A DNA stretch of 64,000 bases, from the NCBI RefSeq assembly GCF_000368265.1, contig NZ_KB851219.1, positions 511,920 through 575,919 of the forward strand. Direction: 5' to 3'. This DNA is from Acinetobacter brisouisimilis (GTDB taxonomy: Bacteria; Pseudomonadota; Gammaproteobacteria; Pseudomonadales; Moraxellaceae). The translations under genes and the position numbers were made by a program. Under the pieces are notes generated by a model, which saw nothing but the letters and a program-made list of their open reading frames with translations, had not been told where the DNA came from and did no database searches. Positions 54,957-63,619 of this stretch are shown here, piece by piece; positions within the stretch are counted from its first letter, which is position 1, and every line of letters starts with the position of its first letter.

Positions 54957-55226
54957 TTATTCACTCATTAAACCGTGAGCTTTTAACTTTTTACGTAAAG
55001 TGCCACGGTTAAGTCCTAGAATCTCAGCGGCACGAGTCTGGTTGCCACGAGTGTATTCTAGAACCACAGATAAAAGAGGTTTCTCCATTTCTGCTAGCAC
55101 CATGTCATATACCTGAGCAGGCTGCTCACCTTGCAATTGTGCAAAATAATGACGAACTGCGCGATCCACATGGATGCGAAGCGCTACATCAGATTGTGCA
55201 GTAAAAATAGGAGATTTGCTATTCAT
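54957..55226 (-). CDS. fis: nucleoid protein Fis
   Basis: Fis is a small DNA-bending factor that shapes the nucleoid and stimulates rRNA promoters. The 89-residue protein has the flexible N-terminal region, then a dimerisation helix and the C-terminal helix-turn-helix ([24 protein letters not shown]). In many gammaproteobacteria fis is cotranscribed with dusB; no dusB is next to it here. A long gene-free region of 513 bp precedes it, as expected for a highly regulated gene. Confidence 0.93.
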   Translation of the reverse strand: MNSKSPIFTAQSDVALRIHVDRAVRHYFAQLQGEQPAQVYDMVLAEMEKPLLSVVLEYTRGNQTRAAEILGLNRGTLRKKLKAHGLMSE

Positions 55227-55739
55227 GCGTTTTAATCCGAATAATCTATAACCACTAGGGTAAAAGTGGTTGAGTTTATAAAAGGTTAAAAAATACCCAA
55301 TTCAGCTTGTGAAGAGAATATTAAAAATAAGTAACTAGCTTGCCATACATTGTCTGTATCGGTTAAAAAATAAGCGTAACTTTTGTTAAAGAAATGTTAC
55401 AGCCCAAATTTTAAAATAAAAAAACTGCTACATGCGCAATATGGGGATAATGCACATCTGGCAATTTATTTCATTATGGGAATTTCTACGAGATGTTTGT
55501 GTAGTCAAGCTTTCGTGGCGCGTATCATACCACTGTCATGTAAAAAGTGAGTAAAATTAATGCAAAAAATTGCTATTTTTTATCGTTTTTTTTAATTGAA
55601 AATATTTATAAAATTGCTTTTATAGATTATTGAAAAGCACAAATTCCTTCACTGAATAAAAAATATCAGAAACAGTGAAAACTTGTACAAAGCTATAGAT
55701 TTAATTGATGGTTGGTGTTTGGGTATTTTTTTTTGTGAT
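55227..55739. other. fis upstream regulatory region
   Basis: A 513-bp AT-rich gap without supportable genes. Features include a hairpin AACCACT...AGTGGTT (about 55250-55271) shortly before fis, and an inverted GTAAC...GTTAC (about 55375-55401). Runs of A and T at 55560-55620 look intrinsically curved, which is common upstream of fis. Confidence 0.5.
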
Positions 55740-56570
55740 CTAGTTTAGAGATGTTTTGAGTTGTAATTTAAATGGTTGATGAGCGTCGTGTGACGGAATA
55801 TCGATACGAAAATATTGAGTTTGTTTTGCGTCTATGTGTTGTTTATGTTGTTGCTGAAGTGGTAGGTAATGCGTAGGCATAAAGCTGAATACTTTTTGCG
55901 CGGTAATGATTTGTATGCTCGGTAAACTTTGTGGGTGATCACTATTATTCACCAGTTTTCCTGTAATCGTGGTTAATCCGGGGTAGTCTTTATCAAAATG
56001 GGTTGTTTCAACTTGTAACGCATTGACGGTTTTAGTGCTGCATTTGACCATGCTGCATGTGTGAGTTGAAAAAATCGCCAGTAAAGGGAACTGCTGTTTC
56101 AGGTCGTTATTGTTATTGGTAATCTGACTCACGACAAACCCAAACACGATAATATTCAGAACAAATAGAAATACGTGAATACTTAAGTTAAAAAATCGAG
56201 TTGAGGTGTTTTTTGAAAAATTAAAAAAAGAATCAGGCTTTTTAAAATCAAACCGATGCTCTTCACTAAACTGGTGACTATTTAGGTAATTGAGCAAATC
56301 GATATTTGATGAATCAAGTTTACGGTCAAAAATAGCCAAAACTGTCTCCGCACCGCCACGTTCATGAATTTGATGGTGGGTGAGTAACGTAACATTCTGA
56401 AATTGGCTGTCTAATTGTATAACATAAGGCGAATGGCTTAGTAATTCATACGCGTTAAAATTGTGGTCACATTTGGCACAACAAACCATGCCCTGTGCAA
56501 TCGACAGCTGAGTTGGGGAAATCAGATATTGTGTCTTGCAGTTTGGGCATTGGGTTTGTATGTCACACAT
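55740..56570 (-). CDS. zinc-ribbon/DUF3426-type membrane protein
   Basis: A 276-residue protein with an N-terminal zinc ribbon of the MJ0042 type (TQCPNCKTQYLISP and VCCAKCDHNFNA), a linker, one membrane helix (about 135-158, LSIHVFLFVLNIIVFGFVVSQI) and a C-terminal periplasmic beta-rich domain typical of DUF3426 (GKLVNNSDHPQSLPSIQI). Proteins of this kind often lie next to prmA, as here. Function is not known; the arrangement suggests a signal or assembly role across the membrane. It is downstream of prmA. Confidence 0.8.
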   Translation of the reverse strand: MCDIQTQCPNCKTQYLISPTQLSIAQGMVCCAKCDHNFNAYELLSHSPYVIQLDSQFQNVTLLTHHQIHERGGAETVLAIFDRKLDSSNIDLLNYLNSHQFSEEHRFDFKKPDSFFNFSKNTSTRFFNLSIHVFLFVLNIIVFGFVVSQITNNNNDLKQQFPLLAIFSTHTCSMVKCSTKTVNALQVETTHFDKDYPGLTTITGKLVNNSDHPQSLPSIQIITAQKVFSFMPTHYLPLQQQHKQHIDAKQTQYFRIDIPSHDAHQPFKLQLKTSLN

Positions 56571-56589
56571 AGTGATTGCCTAAAACGGA

Positions 56590-57489
56590 TTAGCTTTGGC
56601 GTTTACCTGAAATACGGCACCAGTTTTCTTCGCGTTTTTCGATGTTCAAGATATCAAAGAATTCTTGATAAACTCCAGAAACATCTTCGACTTGCTCTTC
56701 AATGACGCCTGCTAGAGCAAATTCACCGTCAGCTTTCAGTAATTTAGCAAATTCTGGTGCAAGTGCCATGAGAGGGGCAGCTAAAATATTGGCGACCAAA
56801 ACATCTGCCTGTTGGCTCTTGAACTCAGCGTTAAATTCTTCTGGTAAACCAACAAACAAACGGTCAAGTACCCCATTGAGTTCAGCATTTTGTTTGGTTG
56901 CAAGTACAGCTTGCGGATCAATATCCGTTGCATAAACTTTTTTCGCACCCAATAGAAGTGCTGCAACACCTAAAATGCCAGAACCGCAGCCATAATCAAC
57001 CACAATTTTGTCTTTAAGATCAATGCTACCGAGCCATTGTAAACATAAGAAAGTACTTGCGTGATTACCTGTACCAAACGCTAGACCTGGATCAAGTTTA
57101 ATGTTGGTTGCATCTGCATCGGGCGCTTCTAGCCATTCAGGAACAATCCAGAATTTTTCAGCGATCTGGATTGGCTCATAATAGTCCATCCATGCACGTT
57201 CCCATGCTTGATCTTCAAGTTCGTCAAAACGTACAGGCGCTTCAGGAAGTTGTTCCTGAACAAATTTGATCAGGCTATCAACATCGATTTGTTCGTTGTC
57301 ATCTTGTTGGTAGATGCCTGTTACAATTACTTTGTTCCAAAGTGGAGTTTCGCCTGGAAGTGGCTCAAGCAATGCCTGATCTTCAGCATCATCTAGAGTG
57401 ACACTGACTGCGCCCAAAGAAAGTAACAATGTTTCAGTAAAATCAACTTGTGCTTGATCAACAGTAATATGTATTTGTAACCACTTCAC
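56590..57489 (-). CDS. prmA: ribosomal protein L11 methyltransferase
   Basis: PrmA trimethylates residues of ribosomal protein L11. The 299-residue protein has the N-terminal substrate-binding domain ([31 protein letters not shown]) and a Rossmann-type methyltransferase domain with [29 protein letters not shown] and an [14 protein letters not shown] motif. It is in one operon-like line with the DUF3426 gene, which follows after about 20 nt, as in many relatives. Confidence 0.95.
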   Translation of the reverse strand: MKWLQIHITVDQAQVDFTETLLLSLGAVSVTLDDAEDQALLEPLPGETPLWNKVIVTGIYQQDDNEQIDVDSLIKFVQEQLPEAPVRFDELEDQAWERAWMDYYEPIQIAEKFWIVPEWLEAPDADATNIKLDPGLAFGTGNHASTFLCLQWLGSIDLKDKIVVDYGCGSGILGVAALLLGAKKVYATDIDPQAVLATKQNAELNGVLDRLFVGLPEEFNAEFKSQQADVLVANILAAPLMALAPEFAKLLKADGEFALAGVIEEQVEDVSGVYQEFFDILNIEKREENWCRISGKRQS

Positions 57490-57576
57490 GCAAATAACCT
57501 AAATGTTTAGAACAAAGCGGTATTGTAACGAAATCAGCTGCGCTTGGGGAGTTTGTACACTTATATGTCTCAAAAT

Positions 57577-57608
57577 AAAATAACCACCGCGTTGAGGGTG
57601 GTTATTTT
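57577..57608. terminator. symmetrical terminator between the 74-aa gene and prmA
   Basis: AAAATAACCACC pairs perfectly with GGTGGTTATTTT over an 8-nt loop. It lies 12 nt after the stop of the small minus-strand gene and upstream of prmA. Confidence 0.85.
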
Positions 57609-57619
57609 ACAACTCAGGA

Positions 57620-57844
57620 CTATTGAATTGGGCAAGTCAGCTGATTTAATTCTTTACGGCTAAAACCACGTGAGAGTAGTATGCGCTTGATTCCTGTTAT
57701 TACATCCTCATCCTGAGTTAAAGCTAAAGTTTGAAGGAGCTGTTCATTGGATTTACAAGCACAATCATTTTCAACCCATGCCGCATGATTTTTGCGGTCA
57801 TTTGTGCTGTCTTGTGCACCAAAAAATTTCTGCAAAAAACTCAT
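57620..57844 (-). CDS. small cytoplasmic protein of unknown function
   Basis: A 74-residue protein from the ATG at 57844 (MSFLQKFFGAQDSTNDRK). It has an amphipathic start, an acidic-Cys segment (WVENDCACKSNEQLL) and a helical C-terminus ending in RKELNQLTCPIQ. Three cysteines (two close, one near the end) may bind a metal or be incidental. It has no recognised family. A longer frame from 57862 adds six residues. The gene sits alone between a terminator and a long gap. Confidence 0.6.
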   Translation of the reverse strand: MSFLQKFFGAQDSTNDRKNHAAWVENDCACKSNEQLLQTLALTQDEDVITGIKRILLSRGFSRKELNQLTCPIQ

Positions 57845-58251
57845 AAAGCCTTCATAACGCAACCTAAGATAGTTCGAAATATAATTTAAAAAAATAAAAA
57901 AACAAGTTGGCGAAAGTTATGGGAAAAATGGAGATTGTGTTGAGCAACAGTGGTTTTCATGAAATTGTAATCAAAAACAAGTAAATAAATTTATGATAGT
58001 TGTCATATTTATTTACAAATTCATGCGTATGGTCTGTATGGCATGATTTGATCAATCAAACACTAAAGTGAGCTATTTATACTTTAAAATTGAAATTATG
58101 CTTGAGCTTGAATAAGTTTGAATTTTTATTTTTTGGTATAAATTTCAAAAAAACCTATCTTGATTAGATTTAAAATTTTCTGCTAAGCATATTATTTTTT
58201 AATATAAATAAAATATTTATAAGGCAATACAATAATTCATTATTCTAAAAC
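57845..58251. other. AT-rich region upstream of the rut locus
   Basis: About 400 bases without a gene. It includes many A/T runs and a short CACTAAAGTG palindrome (about 58062-58071). I looked for an NtrC-like GCAC-N7-GTGC site as found before rutA and did not see one. Confidence 0.5.
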
Positions 58252-58267
58252 TGGCATTTTAATTGCT
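58252..58267 (+). promoter_or_regulatory. sigma-54-type promoter of rutDE
   Basis: TGGCATTTTAATTGCT has GG at -24 and GC at -12 with exactly ten bases between, as in the sigma-54 consensus TGGCAC-N5-TTGCW. It differs at one base from the site before rutA. The predicted transcription start is near 58278, 26 nt before the rutD ATG. Confidence 0.7.
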
Positions 58268-58282
58268 AATAAAACAATAAAT

Positions 58283-58300
58283 TTGGACTATTTGGTTTAA
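58283..58300. promoter_or_regulatory. RutR-like operator overlapping the rutD leader
   Basis: TTGGACTATTTGGTTTAA, an imperfect palindrome of 8-2-8 geometry ending four bases before the rutD ATG. The same motif occurs before rutA. The E. coli RutR operator is TTGACCA-NN-TGGTCAA. A repressor here would block transcription start or translation. Confidence 0.6.
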
Positions 58301-58303
58301 AAA

Positions 58304-59080
58304 ATGGCAGTTTCTTTTTATCGGTCAGTACGCTCTCAAGCCAAAACAGTGGTTTTGAGTTCGGGTTTGGGTGGGCATGCACAGTATTGGCAAGCGCAAA
58401 TTACGCATTTGCAGCAACAGTTCCATGTGCTGACTTATGATCAGGCTGGGGTTTTACCTGGGAGTGAAATCTTACCAGATGGGTATAACTTACCCATGAT
58501 GGCAGATGAGTTGCGGCAGATTTTAGAAGAGCAGCAAATCGCCCAGTGTCATTTTGTTGGGCATGCTTTGGGTGGTTTTATTGGTTTGGAACTGGCACGT
58601 CAGGCACCACAACTTGTAGAAAAACTGGTGCTGGTCAATGCATGGGATCGACTCGATGCTCATACCAATCGGTGTTTTGCCACACGTTTAACTTTGTTGC
58701 GGCAAGCAGGCATAGCTGTCTATGTACAGGCACAAGCCTTGTTTTTATATCCACCTGCATGGATTTCAAAACACGACCAACAACTTGCTCGGCAAGAGCA
58801 ACAGGCGATTGCCCATTTTGCACCTTTAGGAAATGTAGAAAAGCGGTTAGCGGCATTACGTCAATATCAACCCGAACAGACTGCACGTGAGGTATCTCAT
58901 CCTGTTTTGGTGATTGCCAATCAGGATGATTTTTTGGTGCCTTGGCAACGTGGTTTGGCACTTTCCCGTTTAATTCCACATGCTGATTTTGAGTTGTATC
59001 CAACAGGCGGGCATGCCAGTAGTGTGACCCAGCCCGATTGGTTTAATTCGTGTGTATTGCAATATTTATGTTCTGAATAA
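58304..59080 (+). CDS. rutD: RutD, alpha/beta hydrolase of pyrimidine degradation
   Basis: An alpha/beta hydrolase of 258 residues that agrees well with E. coli Rut[31 protein letters not shown] (nucleophile elbow), [18 protein letters not shown] and LFLYPPAWI, and a final [11 protein letters not shown] with the catalytic His. RutD was first described as speeding the release of malonic semialdehyde, and later proposed as a carbamate hydrolase. There is no visible Shine-Dalgarno before the ATG, only the operator. It forms one transcript with rutE. Confidence 0.9.
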   Translation: MAVSFYRSVRSQAKTVVLSSGLGGHAQYWQAQITHLQQQFHVLTYDQAGVLPGSEILPDGYNLPMMADELRQILEEQQIAQCHFVGHALGGFIGLELARQAPQLVEKLVLVNAWDRLDAHTNRCFATRLTLLRQAGIAVYVQAQALFLYPPAWISKHDQQLARQEQQAIAHFAPLGNVEKRLAALRQYQPEQTAREVSHPVLVIANQDDFLVPWQRGLALSRLIPHADFELYPTGGHASSVTQPDWFNSCVLQYLCSE

Positions 59081-59091
59081 GGAAAACCTGT

Positions 59092-59691
59092 ATGAATAAC
59101 CTCAATTTGAAACTAGAACATGATGCTTTAGAAAAATTGTTTAGTGAAGCGCGGACACATAATGCATGGCAAGACAAAGCTATTGCACCTGAACTGCTAC
59201 AGGAGCTTTATGATGTGTTAAAAATGGCGCCCACTTCAGCCAATTGTTCACCTGCGCGGTTTGTGTTTATCCAAAGCGCAGAAGCCAAAGCCAAACTTAA
59301 ACCTGCGTTATCTTCAGGCAATGTAGAAAAAACCATGACTGCACCTGTGACAGTTTTGGTGGCGTATGACAGCGAGTTTTATGAAAAACTGCCTGAACTG
59401 TTTCCACATGGCAATGCCAAATCATGGTTTACCTCTAGCCCCGAGCTGGCACATGAAACTGCATTTCGTAATAGCTCCATGCAGGCAGCCTATCTGATTT
59501 TGGCATGTCGTAGTTTGGGTTTGGATACAGGCCCAATGTCGGGTTTTAACCCAACTTTAGTGGATGAAAGCTTTTTGTCAGGCACCACATGGAAAAGCAA
59601 TCTACTGATCAATATTGGTTATGGCAATCCTGAGAAGCTTTATGGGCGTTTGCCACGTTTAAGTTTTGAAGATGCCTGCCAGATCGTTTAA
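59092..59691 (+). CDS. rutE: RutE, malonic semialdehyde reductase
   Basis: A nitroreductase-fold flavoprotein of 199 residues that reduces toxic malonic semialdehyde to 3-hydroxypropionate, the last step of the Rut pathway. Typical blocks are [18 protein letters not shown] near the start, ASYLILA-like [23 protein letters not shown], and the C-terminal [19 protein letters not shown]. It follows rutD after 11 nt with a clear AAGGAAAA site. A terminator follows, so rutDE is a separate unit. Confidence 0.92.
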   Translation: MNNLNLKLEHDALEKLFSEARTHNAWQDKAIAPELLQELYDVLKMAPTSANCSPARFVFIQSAEAKAKLKPALSSGNVEKTMTAPVTVLVAYDSEFYEKLPELFPHGNAKSWFTSSPELAHETAFRNSSMQAAYLILACRSLGLDTGPMSGFNPTLVDESFLSGTTWKSNLLINIGYGNPEKLYGRLPRLSFEDACQIV

Positions 59692-59700
59692 GTTTTCCTC

Positions 59701-59736
59701 AGATGACAGGTGACTTGACCTGTCATCTTGGCTTTT
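59701..59736 (+). terminator. terminator after rutE
   Basis: AGATGACAGGT pairs perfectly with ACCTGTCATCT around GACTTG, then comes a T-run. It separates rutDE from the convergent rutR. Confidence 0.9.
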
Positions 59737-59740
59737 TATC

Positions 59741-60388
59741 TTAACTTTCAGCAACCGCAGGAATCAGACTCTCGATTAAGAGTTGCTTCGAAGTTACCAG
59801 TGCTTCCTGATAGAAGTTTTTATTTTTAAGGCTTTTGCCTGAAATGGCTTGAGTTTGTACTGCAAAATCCGAATAGTGCTGTGTCACTGCCCAAATATGA
59901 ATAATTAAGTGCAGTGCTGATACAGGCTTTAAACGACCTTGTTCAATCCAGTCATTAATTACTGCAGTTTTTTGCTGTACCAGTTTTTTCAGTGAATTTT
60001 TTAAAATCGTGCTGATATGTGGCGCGCCTTGCATCATTTCCAGCGCATATAAACGTGAAGCTTGCGGAGAATCTTTGGCAAGCTGAAATTTGGCTTCAAT
60101 ATAACTGCCCAGTGCCTGTGCAGGGTCTTGCTGTTTTTCCAGTTGATTCAGCGGCATTAACCATGCGGTCAGTACTTGTGACAGTACCGCGACATATAAA
60201 TCATCTTTCCCTGCAAAATAATAAAACAGATTTGATTTGGAAATGCCTGCCACATCGGCAATCTGTTCCATGCTTGCACCTTGTAGACCATAAGTCGAGA
60301 AAACATCCAACGCTGCCTGCAAAATCAGTTGTTGTTTTTGTTGTGCATTTCTACTTTTTTTTACAGAAATAAGTGGTTCATTGTGCAT
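59741..60388 (-). CDS. rutR: TetR-family regulator RutR
   Basis: A TetR-type repressor; in E. coli RutR responds to uracil and thymine and controls pyrimidine and purine genes. From the ATG at 60388 (MHNEPLISVKKSRNAQQKQ) it has 215 residues with the helix-turn-helix in ASMEQIADVAGISKSNLFYYFAGKDDLYVAVL and a RutR_C-type effector domain after it (QGRLKPVSALHLIIHIWAVTQHYSDFA). A longer frame from a TTG at 60427 is unlikely. It is convergent with rutE and divergent from rutA, and sits in the middle of the split locus. Confidence 0.9.
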   Translation of the reverse strand: MHNEPLISVKKSRNAQQKQQLILQAALDVFSTYGLQGASMEQIADVAGISKSNLFYYFAGKDDLYVAVLSQVLTAWLMPLNQLEKQQDPAQALGSYIEAKFQLAKDSPQASRLYALEMMQGAPHISTILKNSLKKLVQQKTAVINDWIEQGRLKPVSALHLIIHIWAVTQHYSDFAVQTQAISGKSLKNKNFYQEALVTSKQLLIESLIPAVAES

Positions 60389-60475
60389 CGGGTCTAACCT
60401 GATTCTATTTTCAGGCAATTGTAGCAAATCCTTGTGCTGAAATAGGTATCACTGAAAGATTAGTGCGCGAAAAAT

Positions 60476-60490
60476 GCACGAAGCTTGTGC
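60476..60490. promoter_or_regulatory. NtrC-like site upstream of rutA
   Basis: GCACGAAGCTTGTGC fits GCAC-N7-GTGC, the shape of the NtrC consensus. It lies about 125-140 nt before the predicted rutA transcription start, the usual distance for an enhancer that acts with sigma-54. A degenerate half-site, TGCGC, lies just upstream. Confidence 0.6.
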
Positions 60491-60515
60491 GTGTATGTTT
60501 CAAATTAGACTGTAG

Positions 60516-60533
60516 TTGGACTAAATGGTCTAA
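60516..60533. promoter_or_regulatory. RutR-like operator between rutR and rutA
   Basis: TTGGACTAAATGGTCTAA, an imperfect 8-2-8 palindrome, matching the one at 58283-58300 in 15 of 18 bases. Relative to the predicted rutA start it lies at about -98 to -81, and it is also within the rutR leader region, so it may serve autoregulation. Confidence 0.6.
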
Positions 60534-60587
60534 ATAATAAAACCATAAGATAAACTCAATATACTGAAATTTAATAATAAAAAATAT

Positions 60588-60603
60588 TGGCATTTAAATT
60601 GCT
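60588..60603 (+). promoter_or_regulatory. sigma-54-type promoter of rutABCFG
   Basis: TGGCATTTAAATTGCT with GG-N10-GC, one base different from the rutD site. Predicted start of transcription near 60614, leaving a 64-nt leader before rutA. E. coli rut genes are known to be under NtrC and sigma-54 control. Confidence 0.7.
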
Positions 60604-60677
60604 TAATTGATTATACAAATACTGTGAGTGCACCACAGTCTTGATTTTTACACTTTATGAATAAACGAGGTGTCAGT

Positions 60678-61796
60678 ATGCAAGTAGGTGTTTTCTGTCC
60701 AATTGGTAATAATGGCTGGCTCATTTCTAAAAATGCACCGCAATACAAGCCAACTTTTGAGCTGAACAAAGAAATTGTACAAAGTGCAGAGCAGTATGGT
60801 TTTGATTTTGCCTTATCGATGATCAAGTTGCGTGGTTTTGGCGGTGAAACCGAGTTTTGGGACTATAACCTAGAAAGTTTTACATTAATGTCTGGTTTGG
60901 CTGCCGTGACGTCTAAAATCAAGATCTATGCAACCGCAGCCACACTGGTCATGCCACCTGCGATTGTGGCGCGTATGGCAGCAACACTAGATTCGATTTC
61001 CAATGGGCGCTTTGGCTTAAATGTCGTGACAGGTTGGCAACGCCCCGAATACAGTCAAATGGGCATGTGGCCAGGCGATGAGTATTTTGGCAAGCGTTAT
61101 CAGTATTTGTCGGAATACGTCCAAATTTTAAAACAACTTTGGGCAACGGGAAAATCAGACTTTAAAGGCGACTTTTTCCAGATGGATGATTGTCAGGTCA
61201 AGCCGCAGCCATCGAAAGATTTAAAAATGATCTGCGCAGGGCAGTCCGATGAAGGTTTAGCATTCTCTGCACAATACGCTGACTATAACTTTGTCTTTGG
61301 TAAAGGGGTCAATACACCAACTGCTTATGCTGCGATTAATGATCGTCTAAAAGCGCAAACCGATAAAACAGGGCGTGATGTGAGTACCTTTGTGCTGTTT
61401 ATGCTGATTGCCGATGAAACCGATGAACAGGCTTTGGCGAAATGGCAAAGCTATAATGACGGTGCTGACATGCAAGCGATTCAGTGGTTGCAAGATCAGG
61501 GTGGCAAAGACAAAGTTTCAGGTAGTGACACCAACATTCACCACATGGCATCCAGTGTTTCACCCGTGAATATCAATATGGGAACGCTAGTGGGTTCGTA
61601 TGCCAAAGTCGCTGCCATGCTGGATGAAATTGCCGAAGTAAAAGGCACGGAGGGCATTTTGTTGACCTTCGATGATTTTGTGCAAGGTGTTAAAGATTTT
61701 GGGGAAAAAATTCAACCATTAATGAAAAGCCGTACTTTGGCAGACAGTATTGTCCCAAGCCAAGTGACTGATCTTGCTATGGAGAAAAGCGCATGA
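60678..61796 (+). CDS. rutA: RutA, pyrimidine monooxygenase
   Basis: The FMN-dependent, luciferase-like oxygenase that opens the pyrimidine ring of uracil. From the ATG at 60678 ([19 protein letters not shown]), after a good GAGGTG site, the protein has 372 residues, close to E. coli RutA. Conserved stretches include [61 protein letters not shown] and [15 protein letters not shown] is supplied reduced by RutF. It heads the second transcription unit. Confidence 0.97.
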   Translation: MQVGVFCPIGNNGWLISKNAPQYKPTFELNKEIVQSAEQYGFDFALSMIKLRGFGGETEFWDYNLESFTLMSGLAAVTSKIKIYATAATLVMPPAIVARMAATLDSISNGRFGLNVVTGWQRPEYSQMGMWPGDEYFGKRYQYLSEYVQILKQLWATGKSDFKGDFFQMDDCQVKPQPSKDLKMICAGQSDEGLAFSAQYADYNFVFGKGVNTPTAYAAINDRLKAQTDKTGRDVSTFVLFMLIADETDEQALAKWQSYNDGADMQAIQWLQDQGGKDKVSGSDTNIHHMASSVSPVNINMGTLVGSYAKVAAMLDEIAEVKGTEGILLTFDDFVQGVKDFGEKIQPLMKSRTLADSIVPSQVTDLAMEKSA

Positions 61797-62533
61797 ACCA
61801 TTCAACGATCCGTGCCAGTTTTACCCAAGCTACTGCACCGATTTTAAAAGCGGAACCTGAGTCGATTCAGCTTGATGCGAAACAAACCGCGTTAATCGTG
61901 GTGGATATGCAAAATGCCTATACCAGTCTAGGTGGCTATCTGGATCTTGCAGGGTTTGATGTATCCAAAACCCAGCCAGTCGTGAAACAGATTCAGCAGG
62001 CGATTGATGTGGCACATGCCGCAGGCATTCAGGTGATTTTCTTTAAAAATGGCTGGGATGCTGACTATGTTGAAGCAGGCGGCGAAGGTTCCCCGAATTT
62101 TCATAAATCCAATGCCATTAAAACCATGAAGAAAAAGCCCGAGCTACAAGGCAAACTGTTGTCAAAAGGCGGGTGGGACTATGAACTGATTGATGAACTG
62201 CAACCTGCATCACAGGATATTGTGATTGAAAAACCACGCTATAGCGGTTTCTTTCATACCCAACTGGACAGTATTTTACGTGCCAAAGGTATTCGCAATC
62301 TGGTGTTTACAGGGATTGCTACCAACGTCTGCGTGGAGTCAACCTTACGTGATGGCTTCTTTTTAGAATATTTCGGGGTGTTGCTCGATGATGCCTGCTA
62401 TCAGGCAGGACCGGTCGAAGCGCATGAAGCGACTTTATTTAATGTCAAAACTTTCTTTGGTTGGGTGTCCGATACCCAGAGTTTTGCCGAAAGTTTTGCT
62501 CCAGTAACTCAGCCAATAGTTGAAGCAGTTTAA
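61793..62533 (+). CDS. rutB: RutB, ureidoacrylate amidohydrolase
   Basis: A cysteine hydrolase of the isochorismatase fold that splits ureidoacrylate (peracid) to carbamate and aminoacrylate. The 246-residue product has the Asp in [11 protein letters not shown], the Lys in [10 protein letters not shown] and the Cys in [14 protein letters not shown]. It overlaps rutA by 4 nt (ATGA), indicating translational coupling. Length equals the E. coli protein within a few residues. Confidence 0.95.
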   Translation: MNHSTIRASFTQATAPILKAEPESIQLDAKQTALIVVDMQNAYTSLGGYLDLAGFDVSKTQPVVKQIQQAIDVAHAAGIQVIFFKNGWDADYVEAGGEGSPNFHKSNAIKTMKKKPELQGKLLSKGGWDYELIDELQPASQDIVIEKPRYSGFFHTQLDSILRAKGIRNLVFTGIATNVCVESTLRDGFFLEYFGVLLDDACYQAGPVEAHEATLFNVKTFFGWVSDTQSFAESFAPVTQPIVEAV

Positions 62534-62545
62534 GGAGATTCAGCC

Positions 62546-62926
62546 ATGCCAAAGAATGTGATTATTCCTGAAGGAACCAGTAAACCGCTTGCGCCGTATG
62601 TCCCTGCAACCAAAGCCGATAATATTGTCTATGTGTCGGGAACGTTAGCACTTGATGCCAATAACGAGGTGGTCTGTGTGAGTGATGCTGCAGGGCAAAC
62701 CCGCTATGTGCTTGAAACTATTCAAAAGGTGATCACCACCGCAGGTGGCAGTATGGATGATGTGACGTTTAACTCAATTTTTATTCAGGATTGGGCGGAT
62801 TATGCAGCAATCAATCAGGCTTATGCTGAATTTTTCCCAAATGATAAGCCTGCACGTTATTGTATTCAATGTGGTTTGGTCAAAGCTGAAGCCTTGGTTG
62901 AAATTGCTTCAGTCGCACATCTTTAA
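62546..62926 (+). CDS. rutC: RutC, RidA-family aminoacrylate protein
   Basis: A 126-residue member of the YjgF/YER057c/RidA family. It starts [20 protein letters not shown] and has the C-terminal segment [22 protein letters not shown]; the arginine expected near the substrate in RidA proteins lies in KPARYCIQ. RutC is described as an aminoacrylate peracid reductase or, more recently, an aminoacrylate deaminase. It follows rutB after 12 nt with a strong AAGGAG site. Confidence 0.93.
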   Translation: MPKNVIIPEGTSKPLAPYVPATKADNIVYVSGTLALDANNEVVCVSDAAGQTRYVLETIQKVITTAGGSMDDVTFNSIFIQDWADYAAINQAYAEFFPNDKPARYCIQCGLVKAEALVEIASVAHL

Positions 62927-62995
62927 TCAATTTTTCATGCAGCGATTTGCCCCTGTTTGAAGGGGGAAGGCGGCGATGTATGCAAGGAGCAAACC

Positions 62996-63589
62996 ATGAG
63001 TATTTTACAACCGAGTTCACAAACGGCTGCTGCATTGAATAAAATGATGGCACAAACAGCAGCAGAAAATAATGTTCTTAAAACAACTACAGTGTTAAAT
63101 GCAACCCAGCAACAGTTTCGTAATGCCATGAGTAATCTGGCGGCAGCCGTAAATATTGTCACCACCGATGGTGAAGCAGGTCGGGCAGGTTTTACCGCTT
63201 CAGCTGTGTGTAGTGTAACCGATAGCCCACCGACGCTATTGGTGTGCCTAAACCGCAACGCATCGGTGTATCCTGTATTCCAGTCAAACCAAGTGCTATG
63301 TGTGAATACATTGGCACAGCAACATACACAACTGTCGAATGTATTTGGTGGCAAAACGCCAATGCCAGAGCGCTTTGCTCAAGGGGTATGGACTTCTTTG
63401 AGTACAGGTTCACCTGTTTTAACTGATGCAGTGGTGGCGTTTGACTGTAAAATTAGACAAGTCGTGGCAATCGGCACACATGACATTTTGTTTTGTGAAG
63501 TACAAGATTTACAACTCAATCATACAGGTGCGCAGGGGCTGATCTATTTTGATCGCGCCTATCATCATTTGACACGTCATCAATCATGA
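62996..63589 (+). CDS. rutF: RutF, flavin reductase
   Basis: The NADH-dependent flavin reductase that feeds reduced FMN to RutA. From the ATG at 62996 ([16 protein letters not shown]), after an AAGGAG site, the protein has 197 residues. Core motifs are [36 protein letters not shown] and [19 protein letters not shown]. An N-terminal extension of about 40 residues is longer than in E. coli RutF. A short GC-rich hairpin (CCCC...GGGG) lies between rutC and rutF. Confidence 0.93.
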   Translation: MSILQPSSQTAAALNKMMAQTAAENNVLKTTTVLNATQQQFRNAMSNLAAAVNIVTTDGEAGRAGFTASAVCSVTDSPPTLLVCLNRNASVYPVFQSNQVLCVNTLAQQHTQLSNVFGGKTPMPERFAQGVWTSLSTGSPVLTDAVVAFDCKIRQVVAIGTHDILFCEVQDLQLNHTGAQGLIYFDRAYHHLTRHQS

Positions 63590-63619
63590 CAACACCTTGA
63601 TAAACAAGGGAGTATTACT

